From assembly GCA_030602145.1 (NCBI GenBank), contig JAUWAH010000050.1:1-10061 (forward strand): DNA of 10,061 nt, read 5' to 3'. The notes under the pieces are model-generated. The model made no database searches, was not told the origin of the DNA, and saw only the letters and a list, made by a program, of their open reading frames with translations. Below, piece after piece: positions 1 to 6,747 of the stretch. The position numbers and the translations under genes were made by a program. Each line of letters opens with the position of its first letter. Position 1 is the first letter of the stretch. This stretch comes from Desulfobulbus sp. (GTDB lineage Bacteria > Desulfobacterota > Desulfobulbia > Desulfobulbales > Desulfobulbaceae).

Positions 1-1001
1 ATGACCAGGCGATCATCGCCACCGGCTCGCATCCCTTCGTACTGCCCGGCGCCCCGGACGATCCCCGCATCTGGGACTCCACCGCCGCCCTGGCCCTGGC
101 CTCGGTGCCCGGCCGGCTCCTGATCGTCGGCGGCGGCATCATCGGGCTGGAGATGGCCCAGGTTTATCACGCCCTCGGCTCGGCCATCACCATCGTCGAG
201 ATGCAGGATCAGATCATTCCGCCCGCCGACCTCGATCTGGTCCAGCCGCTCTTTGCGCACCTGAACACCCGCTACCGGATCCGGACCGAAACCAGGGTGG
301 CGGCGATAGCGGCCCGGGCGGAGGGGGTCGAGGTGACCATGGCCGGCAAGACAGAGGCCACCGAACAGTTCGACGCGGTACTGGTGGCGGTCGGCCGGCG
401 GCCGTCGACCAAGGGGCTCGGTCTGGAGGCCCTCGGACTTTCGCCGGACGAGCGCGGATTTATCGTGGTCAATGAACGGATGCAGACGAGTCTCCCCCAT
501 GTGTACGCCATCGGCGATGTGGTCGGCGAACCCATGCTGGCCCACAAGGCGAGCCACCAGGGCAAGGTGGCGGCGGAGGTGATTGCCGGTCGCAAGGCAG
601 CCTTCGCGCCCCTGACCATCCCCTCGGTGGCCTACACCACCCCCGAGGTCGCTTGGATGGGGCTGACCGAACGGGAAGCGGCTCGGCAGGGGATTGCCGT
701 CGACAAGGGGACCTTTCCATGGAAAGCCAGCGGCCGCGCCCTGAGTGCGGGCGGAAGCAACGGGGTGACCAAGGTGTTGTTCGACAAGGCCACAGGCCGC
801 ATCGTCGGTGCCGGCATCTGCGGGCTCAATGCCGGTGAACTGATCCACGAGGCCGTGCTGGCCCTGGAGATGGGCGCCAACGCCGAGGACATCGGCAAGA
901 CCGTCCACGCCCATCCGACCCTGGCCGAGACCTTTGCCTTTGCCGCCGAACTGGTCGACGGTTCGATCACCGACCTGCTGCCACCGAAAAAGAGGAGGTG
1001 A
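1..1001 (+). CDS. lpdA: Dihydrolipoamide dehydrogenase (E3), C-terminal part, 5' end outside window
   Basis: This FAD- and NAD-dependent enzyme reoxidises dihydrolipoyl groups of 2-oxoacid dehydrogenase complexes or the glycine cleavage system in the cytoplasm. The frame is open from base 3 to the TGA at 999-1001, giving 332 residues, so about 140 N-terminal residues (FAD GxGxxG and the redox CxxxxC pair) lie upstream. Visible are the IIATGSHP segment that opens the fragment, the NAD-binding VGGGIIGLE near residues 42-50, the second FAD motif AIGDVVGEPMLAHKA, and the catalytic His-Pro motif HAHPTLAE near the C-terminus. The wording is close to E. coli Lpd along the whole fragment, down to the C-terminal GSITDL. 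No acyltransferase or decarboxylase gene is downstream, so the partner complex, if linked, must be upstream. A GTG at 105 is in frame but is internal and not the start, since conserved Lpd sequence precedes it. Family assignment is very secure; which complex it serves is unknown. Confidence 0.96.
   Translation, partial: DQAIIATGSHPFVLPGAPDDPRIWDSTAALALASVPGRLLIVGGGIIGLEMAQVYHALGSAITIVEMQDQIIPPADLDLVQPLFAHLNTRYRIRTETRVAAIAARAEGVEVTMAGKTEATEQFDAVLVAVGRRPSTKGLGLEALGLSPDERGFIVVNERMQTSLPHVYAIGDVVGEPMLAHKASHQGKVAAEVIAGRKAAFAPLTIPSVAYTTPEVAWMGLTEREAARQGIAVDKGTFPWKASGRALSAGGSNGVTKVLFDKATGRIVGAGICGLNAGELIHEAVLALEMGANAEDIGKTVHAHPTLAETFAFAAELVDGSITDLLPPKKRR
993..1000 (+). promoter_or_regulatory. Ribosome binding site of pyrC, inside the end of lpdA
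   Basis: AGGAGGTG is a near-perfect Shine-Dalgarno that lies within the last two Arg codons and stop of lpdA. It is 9 nt before the ATG at 1010. The ATG at 1001 and the GTG at 998 are too close to it, so it decides the start in favour of 1010. Confidence 0.8.
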
Positions 1002-1009
1002 TGCCGGCC

Positions 1010-2020
1010 ATGGACCTGCGTCTCGAATCCCCCCTTGACATGCACCTCCACCTGCGCGAAGGGGAAATGCTCACCCTGGTGGCGCCGTACAGTGCCGCCC
1101 AGATGGCCGGCGGGGTCATCATGCCCAACCTGGTGGCGCCGGTGGACAGTTTGGCCAGGGTGCGGGAGTACCGGGCCGCCATCGAGGCCGCCTGCGATCC
1201 CCATGTCTTCACCCCTTACATGACCCTGTTCTTTCGCGATTACATCCGGGAGGAACTGGTGGCGGCCAAAGACGAGATCATCGGCGTCAAGCTCTACCCG
1301 GCCGGCATCACCACCCAGAGCGAGGCCGGGGTGCGGGATTTCGACCGGATCGGCGCAACCGTGGCCCTGCTGGAGGAGCTGGACATTCCCCTCTTGGTCC
1401 ATGGCGAGACGGCCGGTTTCGTCATGGATCGGGAGGAGGAGTTTCTGGCCGTGTACCGCTGGCTGGCCGAAACCTTTCCGCGGCTGCGGATCGTAATGGA
1501 GCACATCACCACCGCCGCGGCGGTCGAGTTTCTGGAGAAATACGACACGATCGCCGCCACCGTCACCCTCCACCACCTGCTGATCACCTTGGACGATGTC
1601 GCCGGCGGCCTGCTGCGGCCCGATCTGTTCTGCAAGCCGATCGCCAAGACCCCCCGCGACCGCAAGGCCCTGCGGCAGGCCGTGTTCGCCGGCCCCCCGC
1701 GGCTGATGTTCGGGTCCGATTCCGCTCCCCATCCCCGTGACAGGAAGGAGTGTGTCGGCTGTGCCGCCGGCATCTTTTCCGCGCCGGTGGCCCTGCCGGC
1801 CCTGGCCGGCCTGTTCGAGGAGGCCGGCTGCCTGGAACGGCTGGACGGTTTCGTCTCGGCCAATGCCCGCCGGTTTTACCGGCTTACGCCACCGGCCAAA
1901 ACGGTCCGGCTGGAGGAAAAAGATTGGCAGGTCCCCGAATTTTTCGGTAGTGTCAGGCCGTTTTTGGCTGGCAGTCGGCTGCGCTGGTCCGTTGCCGCCG
2001 CAAGCCTGGCCGAGGAGTGA
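1010..2020 (+). CDS. pyrC: Dihydroorotase, class II (E. coli PyrC type)
   Basis: Catalyses reversible cyclisation of carbamoyl-aspartate to dihydroorotate, the third step of de novo pyrimidine synthesis, in the cytoplasm. The product is 336 residues (E. coli PyrC is about 348). Binuclear zinc ligands are in place: His12 and His14 in HLHLR, the carboxylated lysine Lys94 in GVKLYPAGIT, His131 in LLVHGE, His165 in MEHITT, and the catalytic Asp237 in FGSDSAPH. Arg16 and Asn40 match substrate-binding positions. I chose ATG 1010 from its spacing to AGGAGGTG and because it places the HxH motif 12 residues in, close to the E. coli position. ATG 1001 overlaps the lpdA stop by one base and is a less likely alternative. 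The gene is 8 nt from lpdA and 4 nt from the next gene, so co-transcription is likely. No other pyrimidine gene is in the window. Confidence 0.95.
   Translation: MDLRLESPLDMHLHLREGEMLTLVAPYSAAQMAGGVIMPNLVAPVDSLARVREYRAAIEAACDPHVFTPYMTLFFRDYIREELVAAKDEIIGVKLYPAGITTQSEAGVRDFDRIGATVALLEELDIPLLVHGETAGFVMDREEEFLAVYRWLAETFPRLRIVMEHITTAAAVEFLEKYDTIAATVTLHHLLITLDDVAGGLLRPDLFCKPIAKTPRDRKALRQAVFAGPPRLMFGSDSAPHPRDRKECVGCAAGIFSAPVALPALAGLFEEAGCLERLDGFVSANARRFYRLTPPAKTVRLEEKDWQVPEFFGSVRPFLAGSRLRWSVAAASLAEE
2012..2017 (+). promoter_or_regulatory. Ribosome binding site of the yciH-type gene
   Basis: GAGGAG lies in the last codons of pyrC, 7 nt before ATG 2025. An ATG at 2021 is in another frame and encodes no recognisable protein, so this spacing supports 2025 as the start and suggests coupled expression with pyrC. 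Confidence 0.65.
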
Positions 2021-2024
2021 ATGG

Positions 2025-2387
2025 ATGGCGAAAAAGGAACGGGACGCAACCCTGGTCTACTCCACCGGGATCGGCCGGATCTGTCCGCGATGCAGCCGGC
2101 CCGAGGATGGCTGCCTGTGCCGGGCCGCCGGTGCGCCTCCGAAGGGAGATGGCCTAGTCCGGGTCGGTCGCCAGACCAAGGGGCGCAAGGGCAGCGGGGT
2201 GACGGTCATCACCGGGCTGCCCCTGGGGCAGGCGGAACTGGGCCAATTGGCCAGCACACTCAAGAAGCGCTGCGGCACCGGCGGCACAGTCAAGGACGGG
2301 GTCATCGAAATCCAGGGAGACCACCGGGACCTGCTGGTTGATCACCTGCGGGCTCTCGGCTGGTCGGTCAAGAAGGCGGGCGGATAG
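2025..2387 (+). CDS. yciH: SUI1/eIF1-like translation factor, YciH type, with four-cysteine insert
   Basis: A 120-residue bacterial member of the SUI1 (eIF1) family. In E. coli YciH is a non-essential factor thought to affect start-site fidelity or translation under stress, acting on the 30S subunit. The opening VYSTGIGRI matches the YciH opening VYSTETGRI. The SUI1 fold follows at about residues 42-120, with QTKGRKGSGVTVITGL, a KKRCGTGGTVKDGVIEIQGD core, and a basic C-terminus ending AGG, all close to E. coli YciH. Between the two parts is a segment absent from E. coli YciH as I recall it, with Cys20, Cys23, Cys30 and Cys32 (CPRC then CLC), which could bind a metal. The gene starts 4 nt after pyrC; E. 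coli also has yciH beside a pyrimidine gene (pyrF). The family call is firm. The role of the cysteines is inference. Confidence 0.92.
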   Translation: MAKKERDATLVYSTGIGRICPRCSRPEDGCLCRAAGAPPKGDGLVRVGRQTKGRKGSGVTVITGLPLGQAELGQLASTLKKRCGTGGTVKDGVIEIQGDHRDLLVDHLRALGWSVKKAGG

Positions 2388-2437
2388 TACCGGGTTGTGA
2401 CCGGCTCCGCGGCGCATGCCGCTTCCTGCCCGGCTTT

Positions 2438-2460
2438 CAACAACAACCAACCAACAGGAG
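2438..2460 (+). promoter_or_regulatory. G-free CAA-rich leader plus Shine-Dalgarno of the 63-residue ORF
   Basis: Bases 2438-2455 consist only of A and C in CAA/CCAA repeats, and AGGAG follows at 2456-2460, 6 nt before GTG 2467. In a GC-rich region this gives an unstructured, ribosome-accessible leader. It supports GTG 2467 as a real start despite the weak codon. I found no convincing -35/-10 pair in 2388-2437. Confidence 0.5.
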
Positions 2461-2466
2461 AAGAGA

Positions 2467-2658
2467 GTGGAACCGGAAAAATTGATGGAAAACCTGTCGA
2501 ACGAACTCGCAGCCACCCTCAAGGCCCTGGCCAAGGCCAAGACCGCGGAGGAAAAGGTCCAGCTCAGCATCGTGGTGAAAAACCTGAGCGAATCCCTGGG
2601 CATCTTCCTCAGGATGATCTCGGACATGATGCCCTTTGAGGACTACGAGGACGATTGA
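2467..2658 (+). CDS. Small acidic helical protein, unknown function
   Basis: I do not recognise this 63-residue protein. From GTG 2467 it reads as one or two amphipathic helices, rich in Leu, Ala, Glu and Lys, with no Cys, no Trp and no signal peptide or membrane helix. It ends in a strongly acidic tail, FEDYEDD. The start is chosen because AGGAG lies 6 nt upstream. The longer reading from ATG 2416 would run through the CAA-rich leader and add a non-helical, low-complexity N-terminus. The coding sense is supported by a heptad-like pattern of hydrophobic residues (residues 7-52) and by the good ribosome site. It sits 79 nt after the yciH-type gene and 49 nt before the suhB-like gene, so it may belong to either transcript. 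A small cytosolic protein that works by binding a partner is possible but unproven. Confidence 0.7.
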   Translation: MEPEKLMENLSNELAATLKALAKAKTAEEKVQLSIVVKNLSESLGIFLRMISDMMPFEDYEDD

Positions 2659-2707
2659 CCGCATCGGTCCCGTTCATCACCCCTGGCCCAGCAGAGAGCA
2701 CGGCACA

Positions 2708-3529
2708 ATGGAGAAAACCGGAAGAGAACGCGGCATAATCCCCAGATGTCCGGAGGACACCCGGCATCTGCTCCGGGCCGCCTGCCGAGCCGCCCTTGGG
2801 GCGGGCGCTTTTATCGCCGACCAGATGCACCGGCCCCACCGGATCACCATGAAGGGCAGCATCGACCTAGTCACCGAAACCGATGTGGCCGCCGAGGCCA
2901 TGATCTGCGCCTCGCTGGCCGAGGACACCCCGGGGATCGCCATCATGACCGAGGAAAGGGTCGCCTCGCATCGGGTGGCTGCCGATCGCTTCTGGGTCGT
3001 CGATCCCCTGGACGGCACCACCAACTTTGCCCACGGCTTTCCCTTTTTTGCCGTGTCCATCGGCCTGCTCGACCGGGGCCGGCCGGAGGTCGGGGTTGTT
3101 TATACCCCGGTCAGCAATGAGTTGTTTTACGCGGCAAGGGGCTGCGGCGCCTGGCTCAACGACCGGCCCATCGCGGTCACCGGCACGGACCGGCTGATCG
3201 CCTCCCTGATCGGCACCGGTTTTCCCTATGCCATTGAAGAGCGGCTGCCGCAAGTCATGCGGCACCTGGAGCGCCTCCTGCCCCGGGTGCGCGACGTCCG
3301 CCGGGCCGGTGCGGCGGCGCTCGACCTGGCCTATGTGGCCTGCGGCCGACTGGATGGTTTTTACGAGATCGATCTCAAGCCCTGGGACACCGCCGCCGGC
3401 TGGTTGCTCGTCGAAGAGGCGGGCGGCCAGGTCACCACCCTGTCCGGGCAGCCCTACTCGGCATTCATCCCCGAAATCCTGGCCACCAACAGCGCGCTGC
3501 ACCGGCAACTGCTGGATGTATTCCCATGA
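2708..3529 (+). CDS. suhB: Inositol monophosphatase family protein (SuhB-like)
   Basis: A Mg2+-dependent, Li+-sensitive-type sugar or inositol phosphatase of 273 residues, the usual family length. Metal and substrate motifs in order: KGSIDLVTETD at 49-59, TEER at 81-84 (E. coli SuhB also has TEE), the signature DPLDGTTNF at 99-107, and the second signature WDTAAG at 226-231 with Asp227. Substrate cannot be read from sequence: inositol-1-phosphate, fructose-1,6-bisphosphate, NADP and histidinol phosphate are all used by members. E. coli SuhB also acts with NusA/NusG in rRNA antitermination, but that is not implied for this copy. ATG 2708 is preferred. It has a modest AGAGAG at 2693-2698, whereas the longer TTG 2636 reading overlaps the preceding gene and lacks family similarity. 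The stop overlaps the next start by 4 nt (ATGA), indicating translational coupling with the transporter. Confidence 0.92.
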   Translation: MEKTGRERGIIPRCPEDTRHLLRAACRAALGAGAFIADQMHRPHRITMKGSIDLVTETDVAAEAMICASLAEDTPGIAIMTEERVASHRVAADRFWVVDPLDGTTNFAHGFPFFAVSIGLLDRGRPEVGVVYTPVSNELFYAARGCGAWLNDRPIAVTGTDRLIASLIGTGFPYAIEERLPQVMRHLERLLPRVRDVRRAGAAALDLAYVACGRLDGFYEIDLKPWDTAAGWLLVEEAGGQVTTLSGQPYSAFIPEILATNSALHRQLLDVFP

Positions 3530-4428
3530 GCGAAGGCGAGGGCCCCTCCGATTCGTCTTCCCGGTGGATCCTCCACGGCGGCATGCTGCTGTCGGCGTCG
3601 CTGGTCGCTTCCTCCTTCATCGTCGGCAAGGCGATCACCCCCTTTCTTGACCCGGAAATCCTCACCCTGATCCGATTCCTGCTGGCAACGGTGCTGTTTG
3701 CCCCCTATGTCTCCTTCCGGTACGGCCTGGCGAGGCCCGACCGGTTCGGTCTTGTCCGGTACGCTCTGATCAGTGGTGCCCTGTGCGGGTTTTTCTGGCT
3801 GATGTTCCTGTCGCTTCGTTCCACCGAAGCCCTCAACACCGGGGCGATCTTTACCACCGTTCCCGGCCTTGCGGGGATCTACAGCTGGTTTCTCCTCCGG
3901 GAACGTCTGGGCAGATATCGGCTCATCGCCCTGTTGCTGGCCATGGGCGGCGCCCTATGGATCATTTTCGAAGGCGACTGGCAGCGGGCCCTCCAACTCG
4001 ATCTCAACCGCGGCGACCTGCTCTTTTTTGGAGGTTGCCTCCTGATGGCCCTGTACATGCCCCTGGTCAAGCTCCTCCACCGGGGCGAACCGATGGCCGT
4101 CATGACCCTGTGGATACTGATCACCGGCTGCGGCTGGCTGCTGCTGTTCGCCGCGCCAAAGCTGCCGACCATGTCCTGGCCCACGGTGCCGGCCATGGTC
4201 TGGGGCGGCATTGGGTACCTGGCGGTGTTCACAACCATCGTCACGTTTTTCATCACCCAGTGGGCCACGCTCCACCTCGGTCCCACCAGGGTCATGGCCT
4301 ACTCCTACCTCTATCCTCCCCTGATTGTGCTCCTCGAGTGGGGGCTCCATGGAAAACTGCCCGCCTTGACCACCATGGCCGGGGTGCTCATCATCCTGCC
4401 GGCCATGATAGTCGTCCAGAAAAAATAA
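3526..4428 (+). CDS. EamA/DMT-superfamily inner-membrane transporter
   Basis: A 300-residue protein with about ten hydrophobic segments (roughly residues 15-35, 46-64, 77-97, 105-124, 133-150, 165-182, 190-210, 222-245, 256-272 and 282-297). This is the layout of two tandem EamA repeats in drug/metabolite transporters. Family hallmarks are the STEALNTGAIF stretch after the third helix, the LLRERLGRYRLIALLLAMGGA segment closing the first repeat, and the matching LGPTRVMAYSYLYPP segment in the second. It probably exports a small metabolite, amino acid or similar; the substrate is not predictable. The start overlaps the stop of the suhB-like gene (ATGA) with no clear Shine-Dalgarno, so translation is likely coupled. 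The TAA stop and the preceding lysine codons lie in the A-rich run that is the U-tract of the opposing terminator. Confidence 0.92.
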   Translation: MSEGEGPSDSSSRWILHGGMLLSASLVASSFIVGKAITPFLDPEILTLIRFLLATVLFAPYVSFRYGLARPDRFGLVRYALISGALCGFFWLMFLSLRSTEALNTGAIFTTVPGLAGIYSWFLLRERLGRYRLIALLLAMGGALWIIFEGDWQRALQLDLNRGDLLFFGGCLLMALYMPLVKLLHRGEPMAVMTLWILITGCGWLLLFAAPKLPTMSWPTVPAMVWGGIGYLAVFTTIVTFFITQWATLHLGPTRVMAYSYLYPPLIVLLEWGLHGKLPALTTMAGVLIILPAMIVVQKK

Positions 4429-4450
4429 ACCCACCCCCGCGGGGGTGGGT
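4420..4450 (-). terminator. Intrinsic terminator of the mltB-end operon (minus strand)
   Basis: Bases 4429-4450 form a perfect palindrome with 11-nt arms (ACCCACCCCCG and its complement), folding to a hairpin with a CGCG loop. On the minus strand it is followed by TTATTTTTT, the complement of the A-rich run 4420-4428. That is a canonical rho-independent terminator 57 nt after the mltB stop. On the plus strand no T-tract follows (GGATCACC), so termination of the converging transporter transcript there would be weaker. Confidence 0.85.
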
Positions 4451-4507
4451 GGATCACCTGGGGCGATGCGTGCCGAAGCGGGCCGGAGGAGAACGGGCCG
4501 TTGGCGA

Positions 4508-5671
4508 TCAGAGCCGCCGCTTGATGGCCATGGCCAGTTCGTGGACCGACATGGCGTAGTAGGTGGAGTTGTTGTAGCGGGTGATGGTGTAGAAGTTGGG
4601 GTGGCCGATCAGGTATTGATCGGTGCTGTTGTAGCGGAGGAGCACGAGGCGCAGGGGACCGTCGCACATGCAGGGCCTGGCCGGCTGCAGGCCGGCCCTC
4701 TGCAGGTCGGCGAGGAGGTATTCGTTCTTTAGACCCGGTTCCAGGGCCACGGGACCATTGCTCTGCAACGGCGTGACCACGGGGTGGCCGGCCTGCCAAC
4801 CGTGTTGGGCAAAGTAGTTGGCGACGCTGCCGATGGCATCTTCCGGATCCCAGAGATCCCGGCGGCCGTCGCCGTTGAAATCGACCGCCCAGCGCAGAAA
4901 GCTGGTCGGCATGAATTGCCCCAGGCCCATGGCCCCGGCATAGGAGCCGACCGGCTCGGCCGGGTCCATACCCTCGTCCCGGGCCATGAGCAGGAAATTT
5001 TCCAGTTCGCCACGGAAATATTCGCCCCGGCGGGCATAGTCAAATCCCAGGGTGGTCAGGGCGTCGAGGACGCGGTGATTGCCGACGAAACTGCCGAAGG
5101 TGGTTTCCACGGCCAGGATGCCGAGAATGTATTCCTGGGGCACGCCGTATTGCCGGCTGGCCCGCTGGAGGGTGTCGCGATGGCGGCGGGCGAAATCGGC
5201 GCCGGCGCTGATGCGGCGTTCGTCGAGGAACTTGGCCCGGTAACGGGTCCAGCCGCCGACGGCGGGCTTGCCTCCGAGTTGTTGGTCCGACTTGGCCAGA
5301 TAGTCGAGGGTCCAGCCCTTGCGGCGGGCCTCGGAAAAGACGCCGTGCAGATATTGGCGCTCAAAGCCGTGTTTCTGGACCATCTGGTCGACGAACTGCT
5401 GCAGGCTGGCATAACCGGCGAAATCGCCCTCGATCCGCTGGGCGTGGTAGGGACCGACGCAGGGGCGGTTGCCGGCTGGAGCCCGGATCGCCTGCTGGCT
5501 GGCTATGGCCGGTGTGGCAGCCAGGCGGGCCGGCTGCTCGGCGCACCCTATGAGACCGGCCACAACCAGGAGGCAGTGAACGACGAGTCCGGCGCGACGC
5601 AGGACGGCGGACGATGGGCAACGGTACTTGGAATGGTGATGGGTGGGGCTGGGCATGGTCATGGCGTGCAT
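4508..5671 (-). CDS. mltB: Membrane-bound lytic murein transglycosylase B (MltB), lipoprotein
   Basis: Cleaves peptidoglycan between MurNAc and GlcNAc to give 1,6-anhydro ends, acting in the periplasm while lipid-anchored, probably to the outer membrane. In the 387-residue product a hydrophobic helix ends in lipobox LIGC with Cys43. Catalytic Glu189 lies in LAVETTFGS, followed by the family block AGAMGLGQFMPTSF (245-258). An acidic loop DFNGDGRRDLWD (264-275) matches the calcium loop of Slt35, and the C-terminus carries PNFYTITRYNNSTYYAM as in E. coli MltB. Residues 44-75 look like a flexible linker. ATG 5671 is directly preceded by an in-frame TAA; ATGs at 5662 and 5656 are alternatives. None has a clear Shine-Dalgarno. 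It starts 23 nt after korB with no visible promoter, so it is probably read from the kor operon, an odd partner. Confidence 0.94.
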   Translation of the reverse strand: MHAMTMPSPTHHHSKYRCPSSAVLRRAGLVVHCLLVVAGLIGCAEQPARLAATPAIASQQAIRAPAGNRPCVGPYHAQRIEGDFAGYASLQQFVDQMVQKHGFERQYLHGVFSEARRKGWTLDYLAKSDQQLGGKPAVGGWTRYRAKFLDERRISAGADFARRHRDTLQRASRQYGVPQEYILGILAVETTFGSFVGNHRVLDALTTLGFDYARRGEYFRGELENFLLMARDEGMDPAEPVGSYAGAMGLGQFMPTSFLRWAVDFNGDGRRDLWDPEDAIGSVANYFAQHGWQAGHPVVTPLQSNGPVALEPGLKNEYLLADLQRAGLQPARPCMCDGPLRLVLLRYNSTDQYLIGHPNFYTITRYNNSTYYAMSVHELAMAIKRRL

Positions 5672-5694
5672 TTACGATAATGGAGGGGGACGAT

Positions 5695-6747
5695 TCAGCG
5701 ATGACGGGCGTTGATAGCCTCCAGGACGGCGCTCCCCGGGCAGAGATCGGTCTCGTCCAGGCTGTTCAGCGGTCGCTCGCTGGTATGGAGGATCTCGTGG
5801 GTGTCGGTGGAGTCCGGGTTGACGTAGAGCACGCCGGTGAGAATCACCCCCTGGGCCTTGTGGTCCTCCAGGCTGTCGATGGCCTGGCGGCGGTCGGTGA
5901 TGTCCGGGGCGTCGTGGTGCTTGTGGAGATGGATCACCGAATTGTCGTGCAGGACCACCTCCTGGACGGTGTCGTCCTCGTACTCGGCGGTGATGGTCTG
6001 GCGGAAGGGCACGAAGTCGAAGGTGTTGGTGGCCTCGCTGTGCTCGCGCACCCAGTGGTAGCTCTTGGTCGATTCCGGATTGTTGTTGAAGGTGACGCAG
6101 GGCGAGATCACGTCGATGAACGACAAACCGCGATGCGACAGGCCGGCCTTGATCAGCGGCACCAGCTGCGCCTTGTCGCCGGAGAAGCTGCGGGCCACGA
6201 AGCCGGCGCCCAGTTGGATGGCCAGTTCGCACAGATCGATGGATTCCAGGACATTGACCCCGCCCTTCTTGCTCTTCGATCCCTTGTCGGCGGTGGCCGA
6301 GTACTGGCCCTTGGTCAGGCCGTAGCAGCCGTTGTTCATGACGATGTAGAGCATGTTGAGGCTGCGGCGGACCGCATGGATGAACTGGCCCATGCCGATG
6401 GAGGCGGTGTCGCCGTCGCCGGAAACACCGAGATAGATCAGGTCCCGGTTGGCCATGTTGGCGCCGGTGGCGATCGAAGGCATGCGGCCGTGCACCGAGT
6501 TGAAGCCGTGCGATTTGCCGAGAAAATAGGCAGGGCTCTTTGAGGAGCAGCCGATGCCGGACATCTTGACGATCCGGTGCGGCGGCAGCGCCAGCTCGAA
6601 GCAGGCCTGGATGATGGCATTGCAGATCGAATCGTGACCGCAGCCGGCGCAGAGGGTGGAAATGCCGCCCTCGTAGTCGCGGCGGTGGTAGCCGGCTGCA
6701 TTCGGCGGCAGTTCGGGGTGACGGAAGGTGGGGCGGAAAAAGGTCAT
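5695..6747 (-). CDS. korB: 2-oxoacid (2-oxoglutarate):acceptor oxidoreductase, beta subunit
   Basis: The thiamine-diphosphate subunit of a CoA-dependent 2-oxoacid oxidoreductase, a cytoplasmic enzyme that decarboxylates a 2-oxoacid to acyl-CoA and CO2 or runs in reverse. In the 350 residues, four cysteines fit the single [4Fe-4S] cluster of this subunit: Cys33 and Cys36 in CAGCGH, Cys67 in GIGCSS, and Cys217 in ISPCVTFNN. The TPP/Mg2+ motif is GDGDTASIG at 110-118 followed by NN at 138-139 and GLTKGQ at 143-148. Residues after about 225 form a longer tail than in archaeal beta subunits of about 300 residues. The start overlaps the korA stop by 4 nt and has its own GGAGG upstream. Substrate is most likely 2-oxoglutarate from family wording and context, but pyruvate or a branched-chain 2-oxoacid is not excluded. 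Confidence 0.92.
   Translation of the reverse strand: MTFFRPTFRHPELPPNAAGYHRRDYEGGISTLCAGCGHDSICNAIIQACFELALPPHRIVKMSGIGCSSKSPAYFLGKSHGFNSVHGRMPSIATGANMANRDLIYLGVSGDGDTASIGMGQFIHAVRRSLNMLYIVMNNGCYGLTKGQYSATADKGSKSKKGGVNVLESIDLCELAIQLGAGFVARSFSGDKAQLVPLIKAGLSHRGLSFIDVISPCVTFNNNPESTKSYHWVREHSEATNTFDFVPFRQTITAEYEDDTVQEVVLHDNSVIHLHKHHDAPDITDRRQAIDSLEDHKAQGVILTGVLYVNPDSTDTHEILHTSERPLNSLDETDLCPGSAVLEAINARHR

Noticed and set aside
1..3. ATG at the first base of the window as a gene start
   Set aside because: It is out of frame with the lpdA reading, which is already conserved from base 3 onwards, so the match is accidental.
632..1732. 366-codon minus-strand frame over lpdA and pyrC
   Set aside because: It spans two well-supported genes on the other strand and gives a Gly/His/Gln-rich product without a domain.
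2409..2422. Short hairpin GCGGC-GCAT-GCCGC after the yciH-type gene as a possible terminator
   Set aside because: The stem is only 5 bp and no T-tract follows; such pairs are common by chance in GC-rich sequence.
2395..2423. TTGTGA at 2395-2400 as a -35 box for the small ORF
   Set aside because: No acceptable -10 hexamer lies 16-18 nt downstream; the sequence there is GC-rich.
2867..3508. 213-codon minus-strand frame opposite the suhB-like gene
   Set aside because: Antisense shadow of a gene with intact phosphatase signatures; no domain of its own.
4784..5680. 298-codon plus-strand frame opposite mltB
   Set aside because: Antisense to a well-supported lytic transglycosylase; low-complexity Gly/Ala/Val/Asp composition and no motifs.
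5614..6543. 309-codon plus-strand frame opposite korB, with a GGAGGGGG-like site before an in-frame ATG at 5701
   Set aside because: The SD-like run is the complement of the korB-mltB spacer and stands about 12 nt from the ATG. The product has no recognisable domain and mirrors korB codons.
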